This document shows, piece by piece, positions 6,660-15,642 of a DNA stretch of 29,921 nt. Below the pieces are notes generated by a model, which was given only the letters and a program-made list of their open reading frames with translations, was not told where the DNA came from and made no database searches. The stretch spans positions 1 through 29,921 of IMG/VR virus record IMGVR_UViG_3300033388_002942; one strand, given 5' to 3'. The stretch is from a virus. Within the stretch, counting starts at the first letter, position 1. Each line of letters opens with the position of its first letter. Position numbers and translations under genes: made by a program.

Positions 6660-7151
6660 ATGGCTAGTGGCCAAACCAAAGAGAGCAATCTGCAAAAAGC
6701 TTATCGTAAATACGATAAGTTTGTCAAAGAGTATCACTTGAACGGGAATAACGGTTCTAAGGCCGCTATTGCTGCAGGGTATGCGAAAGGATCAGCAAGG
6801 CAACAAGCCCGGCGGTTGTTGGCGCATGATTACGTTATCAAGGCACTTGCACAGCTCCGCGCAGATTCAGATGTTATCGCAGAAGATGAATTCAAGGTTT
6901 CACTTGAGCAGCGCTTAAGGTGGCTTTCAGAAGTTGCTGAAGAGGGTCTGCAAAAATATGCTGATTTTAAACTTGGTGAAACTGAAGCAGGCGATAAAAA
7001 ACCATTCAACCTACATGCTGTTGTGAGTGCAGTAGCCGAACTAAACAAAATGTGCGGCACCACTGATAAGGAAAAAGACGCGCCACCACTAAGTATTTCT
7101 TTTGCTGTTAACGACTCAGTTGGTGAAGTTAAGGTCACGCATGGCAGGTGA
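6660..7151 (+). CDS. terS: Terminase small subunit
   Basis: This 163-aa protein has the Terminase_2 (PF03592-like) layout. A basic N-terminus precedes an HTH region (FVKEYHLNGNNGSKAAIAAG, then YAKGSARQQARRLLAHDYV). The oligomerisation helices follow, and the tail EFKVSLEQRLRWLSEVAEEG leads to LHAVVSAVAELNKMCG. The HTH is expected to recognise the packaging site and the subunit to load the large terminase. The gene overlaps the large subunit by 11 nt. No strong ribosome site precedes the ATG. Confidence 0.88.
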   Translation: MASGQTKESNLQKAYRKYDKFVKEYHLNGNNGSKAAIAAGYAKGSARQQARRLLAHDYVIKALAQLRADSDVIAEDEFKVSLEQRLRWLSEVAEEGLQKYADFKLGETEAGDKKPFNLHAVVSAVAELNKMCGTTDKEKDAPPLSISFAVNDSVGEVKVTHGR

Positions 7152-8412
7152 ATTACAGCTTAGCGCACCACAAAACATTTTTTTAAACGGCTTAAACAAT
7201 AAATTCAACGCCTACGTTGGCGGATTTGGCAGCGGCAAAACCTTTGTCGGGTGTCTCGATATACTGATTTTTTTCTCAAAACATCCGAAAACAATTCAAG
7301 GATACTTTGGTCCAACCTATCCAAGTATTAGAGATATATTTTTCCCAACGTTTCAGGAAGCTGCAGAACTAATGGGTTTTACTTGTGACATAAAGGAGTC
7401 AAACAAGGAAATTCACGTATACAGGGGTATTGCTTACTACGGAACGGTTATCTGTCGATCAATGGATAAACCGAGCTCTATAGTTGGTTTTAAGATATCA
7501 AGGGCGTTGGTTGATGAGATCGACACGCTACCAAAAGCCAAAGCAACAAACGCCTGGAATAAAATAATAGCCAGATTAAGGTTAAAAATTGACGGTGTTA
7601 TTAATGGGGTAGGGGTGACAACAACACCAGAGGGGTTTTTATTTGTCTACGAAAAATTTGCAAAAGAGCCGACCGAACGCTATTCGATGGTTCAAGCCTC
7701 GACCTATGAGAACGAAAAATTCTTACCTGATGATTACATTTCGTCATTATACGAAACATACCCCGATAATCTGATCAGTGCATACATTAACGGCGAATTC
7801 GTCAACCTAACCAGCGGCACGGTTTATATTCAGTTTGATAGGTCGCTAAATGATTGCAATGATATTGAGGATGGCGACGAACCTTTATACATTGGAATGG
7901 ATTTCAACGTTGGCAAAATGAGCGCTATTGTTCATGTCAAAAGGGATGGCGAACCTCGCGCAGTTGGTGAGCTAATAGGGCTTTATGATACGCCCGAAAT
8001 GATCAGCGCTATTGAGAATAAATACGATAAGCCAGGCCGGTCAATTTGTATATATCCAGATCCACACGGCAACGCTAGAAAATCAGTCGGCGCGTCTGAT
8101 ACTGATATTAGTTTGCTTGAGGATGCCGGTTTTTCTGTTCATGTTGAGCACGGAAATCCGGCTGTTAGGGATAGAGTAAACTGCATGAATGCGGCTTTCT
8201 GCAATGGTGATGGCGATAGAATATACAAAGTTAATACCAGCTTATGCCCAATTTATACACAAAATCTTGAACAACAGGTATACAATGAGGCCGGAGAGCC
8301 GGACAAGAAGCAAGGCAAAGACCACGCCAATGACGCGGGCGGGTATTTTATTTTAATTGATTGCCCTATAATCAAACCAATTGCAAATATAAATGTTAAA
8401 TGGGCTACTTAA
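7141..8412 (+). CDS. terL: Terminase large subunit (ATPase-nuclease)
   Basis: This 423-aa protein packages DNA into proheads. Walker A is GGFGSGKT (residues 27-34) and the Walker B-like segment is RALVDEID. The C-terminal RNase H-like nuclease is signalled by IGMDFNVGKMSAIVH, CIYPDPHGNAR and the terminal DHANDAGGYF, which supply the acidic residues. Its length is usual for the family. The ATG at 7141 is chosen over one at 7102 because it has AAGG upstream and the Walker A spacing is normal. It lies directly before the portal gene. Confidence 0.95.
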   Translation: MAGELQLSAPQNIFLNGLNNKFNAYVGGFGSGKTFVGCLDILIFFSKHPKTIQGYFGPTYPSIRDIFFPTFQEAAELMGFTCDIKESNKEIHVYRGIAYYGTVICRSMDKPSSIVGFKISRALVDEIDTLPKAKATNAWNKIIARLRLKIDGVINGVGVTTTPEGFLFVYEKFAKEPTERYSMVQASTYENEKFLPDDYISSLYETYPDNLISAYINGEFVNLTSGTVYIQFDRSLNDCNDIEDGDEPLYIGMDFNVGKMSAIVHVKRDGEPRAVGELIGLYDTPEMISAIENKYDKPGRSICIYPDPHGNARKSVGASDTDISLLEDAGFSVHVEHGNPAVRDRVNCMNAAFCNGDGDRIYKVNTSLCPIYTQNLEQQVYNEAGEPDKKQGKDHANDAGGYFILIDCPIIKPIANINVKWAT

Positions 8413-9930
8413 ATGACTATAGATGTTAGGTTCACAAGCGACGAATACACCTATAATTTATCAATATGGACGCTGATTCGCGATTGCATAGCAGGCGAAA
8501 AACAAATCAAATCAAGAGATAGCGGCGCGGCACTTTCTCCGGTTTCAAGCAATCTCACAGATAGTACAGTTAATTATACCCCAATCGTATACCTGCCAAT
8601 GCCAAACCCTACCGATACAAGCGCAGAGAATCGCGCCAGGTATGCCCAGTATCTGCAAAGAGCATCATTCTACGGCGCAACCAGCCGAACTCTTGCAGGT
8701 ATGATGGGCATGGTATTTAAGTCAGCGCCTAAAGTTGTTTTACCTTCTGAAATGGAATATCTGAAAGATAATGTCGATGGCTCTGGTATTGGTATAAACC
8801 AGCAATCACAAGAGCTCTCGCGCGATGTTGGATCAATTGGGCGCGGTGGTCTGTATGTTGATTATCCGCAAACGGACGGCCAAACATCGAAAGCCGATGC
8901 AGAAAGCGGCGGTATTCAGGCAACTATCAATTTTTATGCAGCTGAATGTATTCTTGATTGGGATGATATGAAAGTTGGCTCTAAAACGCTTCTGTCTTTT
9001 GTGAAGCTACAAGAAACAGTCAACACCAGAGACACTGAAACCCTGAGAATGGAAACAAAAAAGCAGTACCGGGTTTTAATGCTTGAAAAGCAAGATTCTG
9101 GCGAAACTGTTTATGTTGTTAAAGTCTACAACGATGCGGGAGAGCAGGAAGGCGATACCGTTGCACCAAAAACCGGTGATGGTTCATTCTGGAATCATAT
9201 ACCTTTTTATTTTGTTGGATCGACAAACAATAGGCCAAATGTAGACGATGCACCACTACAAGAGATTGCAGATATCAACATTAAGCATTATCGCAATAGT
9301 GCAGATTTTGAGGAAAGTAGTTTTACAGTTGGACAGCCAACATTGGCTGTATCTGGATTAACTCAGGCATGGGTGAAAGAGTTTTACCCGAACGGACTTC
9401 CTTTCGGTAGTCGGGCGGCTTTATCGCTACCGAAAGACGCTTCAGCTGATCTAATTCAAGTTCAAAGCAACACAATGCCAGCCGAAGGCATGAAACACAA
9501 AGAGGAACAAATGATCTCTTTAGGTGCTAGGTTGATTACCAATGGATCAGGCAACAAAACAGCTGAAGCTGCACGGATTGACTATGAAGCAGATTCTAGC
9601 GCCCTTTCAATTGGAATCAGCAACATAAACGATGCTTATGAATCTGCGCTTGATGACGTTGCTTTATACACCTATAAAACAGAGAGCAAGGCGCTATCAG
9701 AATCAAAAGATATTGTTTTTGAATTAAATACTGACTTCTTAGCAGTTACTCTGACACCAGAGCAGGCCGAGGCATACATGCGGATTTGGCTTGGTGGTGC
9801 AATTGATAAGGATGTTTTAGACAGCGCTTACAAACGCGGCGGAATTATTTCAGACTCTAAAGATTTAGAAGAAATGAACGAGAATATCGATACTGCGCCC
9901 GTGAGTGCAGTTGATTTCGATCAAGAGTAA
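8413..9930 (+). CDS. Portal protein, DUF4055 family
   Basis: This 505-aa protein starts immediately after the terminase stop. Features typical of DUF4055 portals are YNLSIWTLIRDCIAGEKQIK at the N-terminus, TPIVYLPMPNP, FYGATSRTLAGMMGMVF and VGSIGRGGLYVDYP. The long C-terminal helical region (EAARIDYEADSSALS and after) also fits. The portal forms the dodecameric vertex channel for DNA entry and tail attachment. It fits the order terminase-portal-MuF-scaffold-capsid. Confidence 0.9.
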   Translation: MTIDVRFTSDEYTYNLSIWTLIRDCIAGEKQIKSRDSGAALSPVSSNLTDSTVNYTPIVYLPMPNPTDTSAENRARYAQYLQRASFYGATSRTLAGMMGMVFKSAPKVVLPSEMEYLKDNVDGSGIGINQQSQELSRDVGSIGRGGLYVDYPQTDGQTSKADAESGGIQATINFYAAECILDWDDMKVGSKTLLSFVKLQETVNTRDTETLRMETKKQYRVLMLEKQDSGETVYVVKVYNDAGEQEGDTVAPKTGDGSFWNHIPFYFVGSTNNRPNVDDAPLQEIADINIKHYRNSADFEESSFTVGQPTLAVSGLTQAWVKEFYPNGLPFGSRAALSLPKDASADLIQVQSNTMPAEGMKHKEEQMISLGARLITNGSGNKTAEAARIDYEADSSALSIGISNINDAYESALDDVALYTYKTESKALSESKDIVFELNTDFLAVTLTPEQAEAYMRIWLGGAIDKDVLDSAYKRGGIISDSKDLEEMNENIDTAPVSAVDFDQE

Positions 9931-9937
9931 TTGTTAA

Positions 9938-11023
9938 ATGGCTGAGACCTCACCAGCGCTGACTAATGACGCAATCAGGCGGCAGGTATTGCTTGAAGGT
10001 GTTAAAGAAGATGAGCATAAGAAATTTGAGAAATTCCTAAAACAGCTTGATAAATCTATTCGTGAAAGGCTTTCCAAAGAAGGCGAAACCATCGAAAGCA
10101 AAAAGCGCTTAAATGTACTACTTGCCGATGTCACCCAAATTCAGAAAGATATTTATTCGGATTATACAGGTCAATTTCAGCTAGATTTAGATGATATTGC
10201 ATTAACTCAGGCAGATCTTGAGGTTAAGGCGTTAAATGCTACTGTGTCCGATTTTGAATCAGTTAGGCCTAGTGAAAATCAATTACTAGCAGCATATAAA
10301 AATAACCCTTTATCAGTTACCGGTAAAAGCCAAGGCTTGACGCTTAAGCCATTCTTAAAACAATACTCATCTGATCAGATCACATTCATTACCGGTGCAA
10401 TCAATCAGGGTTTTGCTGAAGGGCAAACAATTAGCCAGATCACTAGGAATATTCGCGGTACCAGGGCGGCAAGGTTCAACGATGGACAGCTTGCAATTAT
10501 CAACCGCAATAATCGAATCATGGTCCGAACCGCTGTTCAGAATGCTGGAGAGCAAGCCAGGCAGCGCACATGGGACAGCAACAAGGATTTGATCAAGGGC
10601 GTTGAATGGGTTTCTACGCTTGATTCAAGAACAACCAGTCAGTGTAGAGCGCTTGATGGTAGAGAGTTTCCAATAGATAAAGGACCGCGACCGCCAATTC
10701 ATTACGGCTGCCGGTCAACTGTAACCCCGATACTATCAGAAAAGTATGACTTTCTTGATAAGGGCGCAAAACGCCCAGCGAGGGGTGATAAAGGCCCATC
10801 TACGGCAAGCACTGATACAACTTATTACTCTTGGCTTAAAACACAACCTGCAAGCTTTCAGGATGATGTATTAGGGCCGACACGCGGCAAACTGCTACGC
10901 AATGGCGGCCTTACTTCAGAAGAGTTTTCAAGGCTTCAGCTAAATACAAATTTTAAGGCTCGCACTATTGATGAAATGAAACGGCAAGCGCCGGAGGCAT
11001 TTAAAGAGGCTAATTTGGCATAA
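9938..11023 (+). CDS. Minor head protein, SPP1 gp7/MuF family
   Basis: In this 361-aa protein the first half is helical. The C-terminal MuF domain is recognised by VRTAVQNAGEQARQRTW, WVSTLDSRTTSQCRALDGR and PPIHYGCRSTVTPIL, with the conserved cysteines C-R-A-L-D-G and Y-G-C-R. Proteins of this type bind the portal and are ejected or help head assembly. It lies between portal and scaffold, as in related phages. Confidence 0.92.
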   Translation: MAETSPALTNDAIRRQVLLEGVKEDEHKKFEKFLKQLDKSIRERLSKEGETIESKKRLNVLLADVTQIQKDIYSDYTGQFQLDLDDIALTQADLEVKALNATVSDFESVRPSENQLLAAYKNNPLSVTGKSQGLTLKPFLKQYSSDQITFITGAINQGFAEGQTISQITRNIRGTRAARFNDGQLAIINRNNRIMVRTAVQNAGEQARQRTWDSNKDLIKGVEWVSTLDSRTTSQCRALDGREFPIDKGPRPPIHYGCRSTVTPILSEKYDFLDKGAKRPARGDKGPSTASTDTTYYSWLKTQPASFQDDVLGPTRGKLLRNGGLTSEEFSRLQLNTNFKARTIDEMKRQAPEAFKEANLA

Positions 11024-11073
11024 TAGATAAAACGGTTTACAATATTTAATAATTGATATACAGGGGAGCAAAC

Positions 11074-11751
11074 ATGAGCCTTAACTTTGAAGGTTTAGAA
11101 GTATCTGAAGAAATTCAGGCGAAATTAATTGAGCAGGCTAGCGGCCTTACAGCTGGCTATGTTAAACAAGAAGAGTTCGACAAGGTTTTACATAACCGCG
11201 ATGAGCTACTTGGTGAAAAGAAAACGGCGCAACAAAAAGCCAAAGAAGCTGAAGAGGCCGCAGAAAAAGCGAGACTTGATGCAGCTGCAAGCAATGGCGA
11301 TGTTGACGCGCTGAACGCATCTTGGCAGGCGAAAAACGATGCACTTCAGCAAGAATTAGATACAACGAAACAGGGCATTAAGTCAGGTAAAATCAGTGAT
11401 ATTGCTCAAGGTTTCGTAAATCAAAATGTTGTAGATGACGCTTTTAGTCGCGATGCGATGAAAGGCGAATATGCAAAACGGTTGGATATCCGCGAAGGTA
11501 AGACGGTTGTACTGGATGCTGAGGGGAATTTAACCGCGCTAACAGTCGAAGATTTGAACAATGAATTTTTGTCTGCTAGTAAATTTAAGTCGCATTTACT
11601 TGCGAGCAAGGCTGACGGCGGCGGTGCCGGTGGAGGCCAAAAAGGTGACAAAGGCGGTGCCGGAGTTCCTAAAACGTTGGCAGAGTGCAAGGGTGATAAA
11701 GCTTTGGAAGCTGCTTATTTTAATAGAAATATGGGAATTACTCCAACCTAA
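11074..11751 (+). CDS. Scaffolding-like protein
   Basis: This 225-aa protein starts at an ATG 6 nt after GGGGAG. It is rich in Lys, Glu and Ala, with a long coiled-coil segment (about residues 35-110, KKTAQQKAKEAEEAAEKAR) and a glycine-rich stretch near the C-terminus (GGGAGGGQKGDKGGAG). Position between the minor head protein and major capsid, together with the composition, points to a head scaffold. No protease motif is seen. It is similar in kind, not demonstrably in sequence, to phage GPO/T7-like scaffolds. Confidence 0.75.
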   Translation: MSLNFEGLEVSEEIQAKLIEQASGLTAGYVKQEEFDKVLHNRDELLGEKKTAQQKAKEAEEAAEKARLDAAASNGDVDALNASWQAKNDALQQELDTTKQGIKSGKISDIAQGFVNQNVVDDAFSRDAMKGEYAKRLDIREGKTVVLDAEGNLTALTVEDLNNEFLSASKFKSHLLASKADGGGAGGGQKGDKGGAGVPKTLAECKGDKALEAAYFNRNMGITPT

Positions 11752-11767
11752 TCAAAGGTACTAAATT

Positions 11768-12733
11768 ATGTTATCAGATATGATTGTTTTTAATGGCCAA
11801 CTGCAAACTGCCGTTGTCGAAAAATTAACCCAAATGTCTAACCTGTTCAATGCTGCCTCTGGTGGTGCGTTGATTTTGGCTAATGCAGACAATATGGGTG
11901 ACTTCACAGAGACTGCTTTCTGGGATAATGTGGGATCTTCTGCAATCCGTGATATGGATGTTTATGCGGCTCAATCTAGCGTATCAAACGTTGATCTTAC
12001 ACAAAGCCAAATCAATACGGTTAAAGCTGCCAAAGCTTTTGGCCCGGTTGCATGGACTCCGGCACAGTTAAGCTGGATTAACAAAAACCCAGGCGAGGCA
12101 TTGAGCGTTATTTCAACGACTCTTGCACAGTCTATGCTTGAGGCGCAGGTCAATCGTGCTATCGGTGCAGGGGTTGCTGCAATCTCAAATGTTGCAGGCG
12201 CAACTAATGATATTTCAGCGAGTGCTGGTGTTACTCAAACAGCTCTAAATGATACTCACGCTAAATTTGGTGATAACTCGCAGTCATTGAGCTCTCAAAT
12301 CATGACAGGCGCGGTTTATCATCAGTTGATCGGTCGCGCATTAGATAATGCTGATCAGTTGTTTAGTGAAGGCACAGTTACAGTAATTGATATTCTAGGT
12401 AAGCGCACAGTTGTTACTGATAGCCCAGATCTTTACGTAGCTGGTACGCCAAATAAGGCGCATGTGTTGTGCTTAACGCCTGGCGCTATCATGATTGAGC
12501 CTAATGGTGATTTTGTATCAAACATTGATACTCCAAATGGCCAGTTACAACTTGAAACCACTTATCAGGCGCAATGGTCTGAAAATATTGGTATCAAGGG
12601 TTATAGCTGGGATGAAACCAATGGTGGTAAATCGCCAATCACCGCTGAGCTGAACACCGGCTCAAACTGGGATGCGGAGCTGGCACTCAAAAACTCTGCT
12701 GGTGCAATACTGATTGCAGATGCTGATCAGTAA
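11768..12733 (+). CDS. Major capsid protein
   Basis: This 321-aa protein starts 8 nt after AAAGG. It has the composition and position of an HK97-fold coat protein without an N-terminal protease-cleaved delta domain. It begins MLSDMIVFNGQLQTAVVEKL, contains a central helix (STTLAQSMLEAQVNRAIGAG) and ends with beta-rich segments (PGAIMIEPNGDF, TTYQAQWSENIGIKGYSW). The gene is followed by a strong terminator, which would favour high local expression of this abundant protein. Confidence 0.87.
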   Translation: MLSDMIVFNGQLQTAVVEKLTQMSNLFNAASGGALILANADNMGDFTETAFWDNVGSSAIRDMDVYAAQSSVSNVDLTQSQINTVKAAKAFGPVAWTPAQLSWINKNPGEALSVISTTLAQSMLEAQVNRAIGAGVAAISNVAGATNDISASAGVTQTALNDTHAKFGDNSQSLSSQIMTGAVYHQLIGRALDNADQLFSEGTVTVIDILGKRTVVTDSPDLYVAGTPNKAHVLCLTPGAIMIEPNGDFVSNIDTPNGQLQLETTYQAQWSENIGIKGYSWDETNGGKSPITAELNTGSNWDAELALKNSAGAILIADADQ

Positions 12734-12745
12734 TTAGCATTATCT

Positions 12746-12772
12746 AAGGCGGTGAAAGCCGCCTTTCTTTTT
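12746..12772 (+). terminator. Rho-independent terminator after the major capsid gene
   Basis: The stem is AAGGCGG/CCGCCTT with a 6-nt loop, followed by TTCTTTTT. It lies 13 nt after the capsid stop. Downstream tail genes must be reached by read-through or antitermination. Confidence 0.85.
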
Positions 12773-12801
12773 AAACCTTTTAATTTCGGAGAGCAAAAAG
12801 C

Positions 12802-13110
12802 ATGGCTAAAAAATCAAAACATAGAGCAAAACGAGTTTGGCTTGTTGACCATCCTTTGTTTCAATATAAAGAAGATGTTAAGGAACTAGCAGAACAGAAC
12901 AGGCTTCGCATTGTTGACACTAAGCACAAAAATGGCCTAAATCCTCGAATTGATATTATTGCTGAAGATCCGCCAAAGCTTACAAAGAAAAGCAAAAAGC
13001 AGCTGGCAACCGATGAATCAGAGGCAGCTGCAGAAGCTGGACAAACTACATCAGGCGAATTGACAGAGCAGCAAGCAGCCGAACAAGAAGCGGCGCAAGC
13101 GGCTGAGTAG
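12802..13110 (+). CDS. Small basic/acidic head-associated hypothetical protein
   Basis: This 102-aa protein starts 9 nt after GGAGAG. Its first half is basic (MAKKSKHRAKRVWLVDHPLF) and the second is a low-complexity Ala/Glu/Gln tail (TEQQAAEQEAAQAAE). It is boxed in by terminators at 12746 and 13141. The position just after the capsid suggests a head-associated or head-decoration accessory, but the sequence gives no family. Confidence 0.65.
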   Translation: MAKKSKHRAKRVWLVDHPLFQYKEDVKELAEQNRLRIVDTKHKNGLNPRIDIIAEDPPKLTKKSKKQLATDESEAAAEAGQTTSGELTEQQAAEQEAAQAAE

Positions 13111-13112
13111 TT

Positions 13113-13139
13113 TTGATTCTCTGAAAACAGTGTTAATAT
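13113..13139 (+). promoter_or_regulatory. Weak candidate promoter between terminator-flanked genes
   Basis: TTGATT and TAATAT with a TG one base upstream (extended -10) are 15 bp apart. Transcription would start inside the following terminator hairpin, which makes the promoter doubtful. Confidence 0.2.
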
Positions 13140-13140
13140 A

Positions 13141-13165
13141 AAAGGACTCTTGAAGTCCTTTTTTT
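13141..13165 (+). terminator. Rho-independent terminator overlapping the next gene's leader
   Basis: AAAGGACT/AGTCCTTT stem with a 5-nt loop, followed by a run of T. The tract ends 12 nt before the ATG at 13177, so the hairpin occupies the place of a normal ribosome binding site. Confidence 0.75.
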
Positions 13166-13176
13166 ATGGGTGGTTT

Positions 13177-13659
13177 ATGGGAAAGTTTTTCGGTCGCGGT
13201 CGATTAAAGCTAAGCAGTTTTAGATCAAGTAGTTTTAGCTCTAAGTTAGGGCCAGAACTGCAAGCTAACTGGGATATGTCGCAAGGCCTCACAGGATGGA
13301 CAGCCGCAGGCGTTACGATGCAGGCCGTTACTGATAGTGGAGAGGATGCGGTTTTATTGACCGCTGTTGATGGAGTTGGTGATAGAGGGCATCTTTTTAT
13401 ATCCGGTTTGGAAATAGGGAAAACCTATCGATGCGCGGTAAAAACTAGGCGTGGAGCACAAGGCACGGAGCAAGACATACGTAATTTCACGTGGGGAACG
13501 ATACCTCAAACACCAGTAGACACATCGACATACAAGATATATGAATTTGATATTGTAGCAACCGCCACAGATGGTGCGTCAAGGCTTTATGCTGCCACAG
13601 GTGGTGCTGTAGGTGATGAAATCTATGTTAGTGAAGTTTCAATAAGAGAGATTTTGTAA
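13177..13659 (+). CDS. Virion surface protein with a carbohydrate-binding-like beta-sandwich (predicted)
   Basis: This 160-aa protein has a basic, serine-rich start (MGKFFGRGRLKLSSF) and then GPELQANWDMSQGLTGWTA. That leads into a beta-rich domain resembling the CBM/galactose-binding jelly rolls found in phage decoration and tail proteins (ISGLEIGKTYRCAVKTRRG, YKIYEFDIVATATDGASRLY). The ATG at 13177 is in frame; a TTG further upstream lies in the terminator. It overlaps the next start (TAATG). Function is inferred from fold-like features only. Confidence 0.6.
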   Translation: MGKFFGRGRLKLSSFRSSSFSSKLGPELQANWDMSQGLTGWTAAGVTMQAVTDSGEDAVLLTAVDGVGDRGHLFISGLEIGKTYRCAVKTRRGAQGTEQDIRNFTWGTIPQTPVDTSTYKIYEFDIVATATDGASRLYAATGGAVGDEIYVSEVSIREIL

Positions 13660-14339
13660 TGGCCGCAAAAAATAGAACAGATTTAAAGGCAGAAAATGAT
13701 GCGTTATTTCCTGACAATAATACTCAAGACATAACGCCAGCCAGAAAGCGGCAATATGATCAATCTGCAAGTGATTCAAATGTAAACCTAAAAGAACCTG
13801 ATACCGTTACGCAGGTTATTGAATCAAATATTAAGATTTTAGGAAGCCTTGAAGCTGGTTCATATATTGGCGATATATGCGCTAGAAATGATTTTTTATC
13901 AAGCTCGACAGCTGGGTCGGTAGCATTAACAGCAGATGCGACACTACAATTAATTTTTGGTGGGTTAACATCTGGAACTGGTATCGAAATGGATGCATCA
14001 GGGAATGTTACTTTTGATGAAGATGGCTGCTATCAAGTCAGAGCATTGATGAATGCAACAACAAGCACAAACCCGACAAGATCATTCTATTTTAGAACAA
14101 AATTAGATGGCATTCCAGTTGGGCCAATACTGCAGTCTACGCTATCGAATTCTGGTTTTTCAGATACGATTGAGTATAGCGAAATATTAACAGTCACGGC
14201 CGGTCAGGTTTTAACAGTTGAGGCAACTTGTGATGGGAACTCTTGCTCTTTAGCGCAAAGAGATCCATCAGGAACAACGGGATGGGATGACCCATCAGAA
14301 GCAATGGCACTCACTATTAATAAACTTCTTTTAGGTTAA
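13659..14339 (+). CDS. Virion fibre/decoration protein
   Basis: This 226-aa protein has an N-terminal block (AKNRTDLKAENDALFPDN, NTQDITPARKRQYDQSASDS) that resembles an adaptor seen on many phage fibre and decoration proteins. It is followed by a beta-rich C-terminal domain of TNF/C1q-like appearance (FDEDGCYQVRALMNATTS, FYFRTKLDGIPVG, AGQVLTVEATCDGNS). It is coupled to the gene before it. I infer that it decorates the capsid or forms a head fibre. Confidence 0.65.
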   Translation: MAAKNRTDLKAENDALFPDNNTQDITPARKRQYDQSASDSNVNLKEPDTVTQVIESNIKILGSLEAGSYIGDICARNDFLSSSTAGSVALTADATLQLIFGGLTSGTGIEMDASGNVTFDEDGCYQVRALMNATTSTNPTRSFYFRTKLDGIPVGPILQSTLSNSGFSDTIEYSEILTVTAGQVLTVEATCDGNSCSLAQRDPSGTTGWDDPSEAMALTINKLLLG

Positions 14340-14343
14340 TGTT

Positions 14344-14841
14344 ATGGCTCTTACAGTAGAAGATGGCTCTGTTGTAGCAAATGCTGATAGTTACTGGACT
14401 TTAGTTGATGCGCAGACATTTTTAACAGGCGTGGGGCTAACAGATACTGCAATCGATGACGCGGCAATGGTGCGCGCTTATTATTACCTGACTTCATTAG
14501 AGCAGCGCTATCAAGGCAGCCGAGTTAGCGCAGACCAGACCGGCAGTTTTCCACGGTATAATGTTTCTATTAACGGCTTTGCCTTTTCGTCTGGCTCGAT
14601 ACCTGATCAGCTAAAGCAAGCGCAGGCATATATTGCGTTTTATGAAGTTGAAACGCCAGGCGTTACCCAGCCAAACGGAAACGGCGCGCAAGTAACACAC
14701 GAAGAAATAAGCGGAGCCGTTGCCATTGATTATGCTGATAACGGTATCAGCTCCGATTCGTTTAATATTCCGGCTGTTAATGCGCTGGTTGATCAGCTAT
14801 TCAAAACCACTAATACAGCATTGAGCGTTTTACGTGTCTAA
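14344..14841 (+). CDS. Head-tail connector, DnaT_2-like (head completion) protein
   Basis: This 165-aa protein has the pattern of the family often labelled 'DnaT-like ssDNA-binding' in phages: MALTVEDGSVVANADSYWTL, helix DDAAMVRAYYYLTSLEQRY, GSFPRYN, then LKQAQAYIAFYEVETPG. In siphophages it takes the place of the gp6/gp15 adaptor. It overlaps the next gene by 8 nt, and the following genes are all connector or tail completion proteins, which supports an adaptor role rather than DNA binding. Confidence 0.8.
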   Translation: MALTVEDGSVVANADSYWTLVDAQTFLTGVGLTDTAIDDAAMVRAYYYLTSLEQRYQGSRVSADQTGSFPRYNVSINGFAFSSGSIPDQLKQAQAYIAFYEVETPGVTQPNGNGAQVTHEEISGAVAIDYADNGISSDSFNIPAVNALVDQLFKTTNTALSVLRV

Positions 14842-15193
14842 ATTTAACTACAGTAGATTACAGGCGACAGCTACCAGACTGATTGATAGATTCAGCGAAA
14901 CCGATATATCTATTGAACGCACTGCAGCGCCGACCGTTGTAGATGGTGAAATTGTACCGCCTGCAGCACCGACAACAACCAGCGCTTCGGCTGTTGTGGT
15001 GCCATATACTGCAAATCAAATTGACGGGAACATAATTCAAGCTGGTGATCTACAGGTGTTTTTAGATAGCGCATACGAGCCATTAATTAACGACGTTTTT
15101 ATTATTGATACCGACCGCTATGTCGCTCTAAACATTGAAAAATACAAGCCAAGCTCAACAGCACTGGCTTATAAAATACAGGTAAGAAAGTGA
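14834..15193 (+). CDS. Head-closure/neck protein
   Basis: This 119-aa protein starts at a GTG (V read as M, then SKFNYSRLQATATRLIDRF) inside the preceding gene. Its beta-rich remainder (VVVPYTANQIDGNIIQAGD, VFIIDTDRYVALNIEKYKP) is typical of phage head-closure (stopper) proteins of about 110-120 aa. Position between adaptor and HK97-gp10-like protein supports this. It ends in a TGA that overlaps the next GTG. Confidence 0.7.
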   Translation: MSKFNYSRLQATATRLIDRFSETDISIERTAAPTVVDGEIVPPAAPTTTSASAVVVPYTANQIDGNIIQAGDLQVFLDSAYEPLINDVFIIDTDRYVALNIEKYKPSSTALAYKIQVRK

Positions 15194-15642
15194 CATTCGG
15201 TGTCGATGTTGGTGACTGGGTAAAAAAAGCAAAGCTTAATAATGAAGAGGTTGTGCGGTCGGTATCATTAAAATTATTTACGGGCATTATTAAAAGCAGT
15301 CCAGTCGATGAGGGTACATTCAGGAATAATTGGTTTGTTTCTGGTAATTCACCATCGAACGAGGTTTGGCCAAATAACTCAGGCGGAAGTGAAGGCATTA
15401 TTTTACAAAGAACAGAAACAAGCATAAAGCAGCTTGTAGATTGGACTTCCATCACTTTTACTAATAACCTGCCTTATGCAGAGGTCATTGAGTATGGCGG
15501 CTATCCGGTTGGTAATATTCGCGGCACTGAGTCAAAAGTCACGTTTCAAGGGTTCTCAAAACAAGCACCAAAAGGCGTGGTTAGAACAAACTCAAAAAGA
15601 TTTAATTCTTTAATAGAGCAAGAAGCAAGAAAGGTTAGATGA
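15190..15642 (+). CDS. HK97 gp10-like tail completion protein
   Basis: This 150-aa protein starts at a GTG overlapping the previous stop. The signature is SSPVDEGTFRNNWFVSGNSP, then NLPYAEVIEYGGYP, with a basic C-terminus. This is the HK97 gp10/minor tail family, which joins neck and tail. Its length matches the family. Confidence 0.85.
   Translation: MTFGVDVGDWVKKAKLNNEEVVRSVSLKLFTGIIKSSPVDEGTFRNNWFVSGNSPSNEVWPNNSGGSEGIILQRTETSIKQLVDWTSITFTNNLPYAEVIEYGGYPVGNIRGTESKVTFQGFSKQAPKGVVRTNSKRFNSLIEQEARKVR

Noticed and set aside
13113-13139. Strong promoter for the tail genes
   Set aside because: Spacing is only 15 bp and the start would fall inside a terminator, so it is listed only as a weak candidate.
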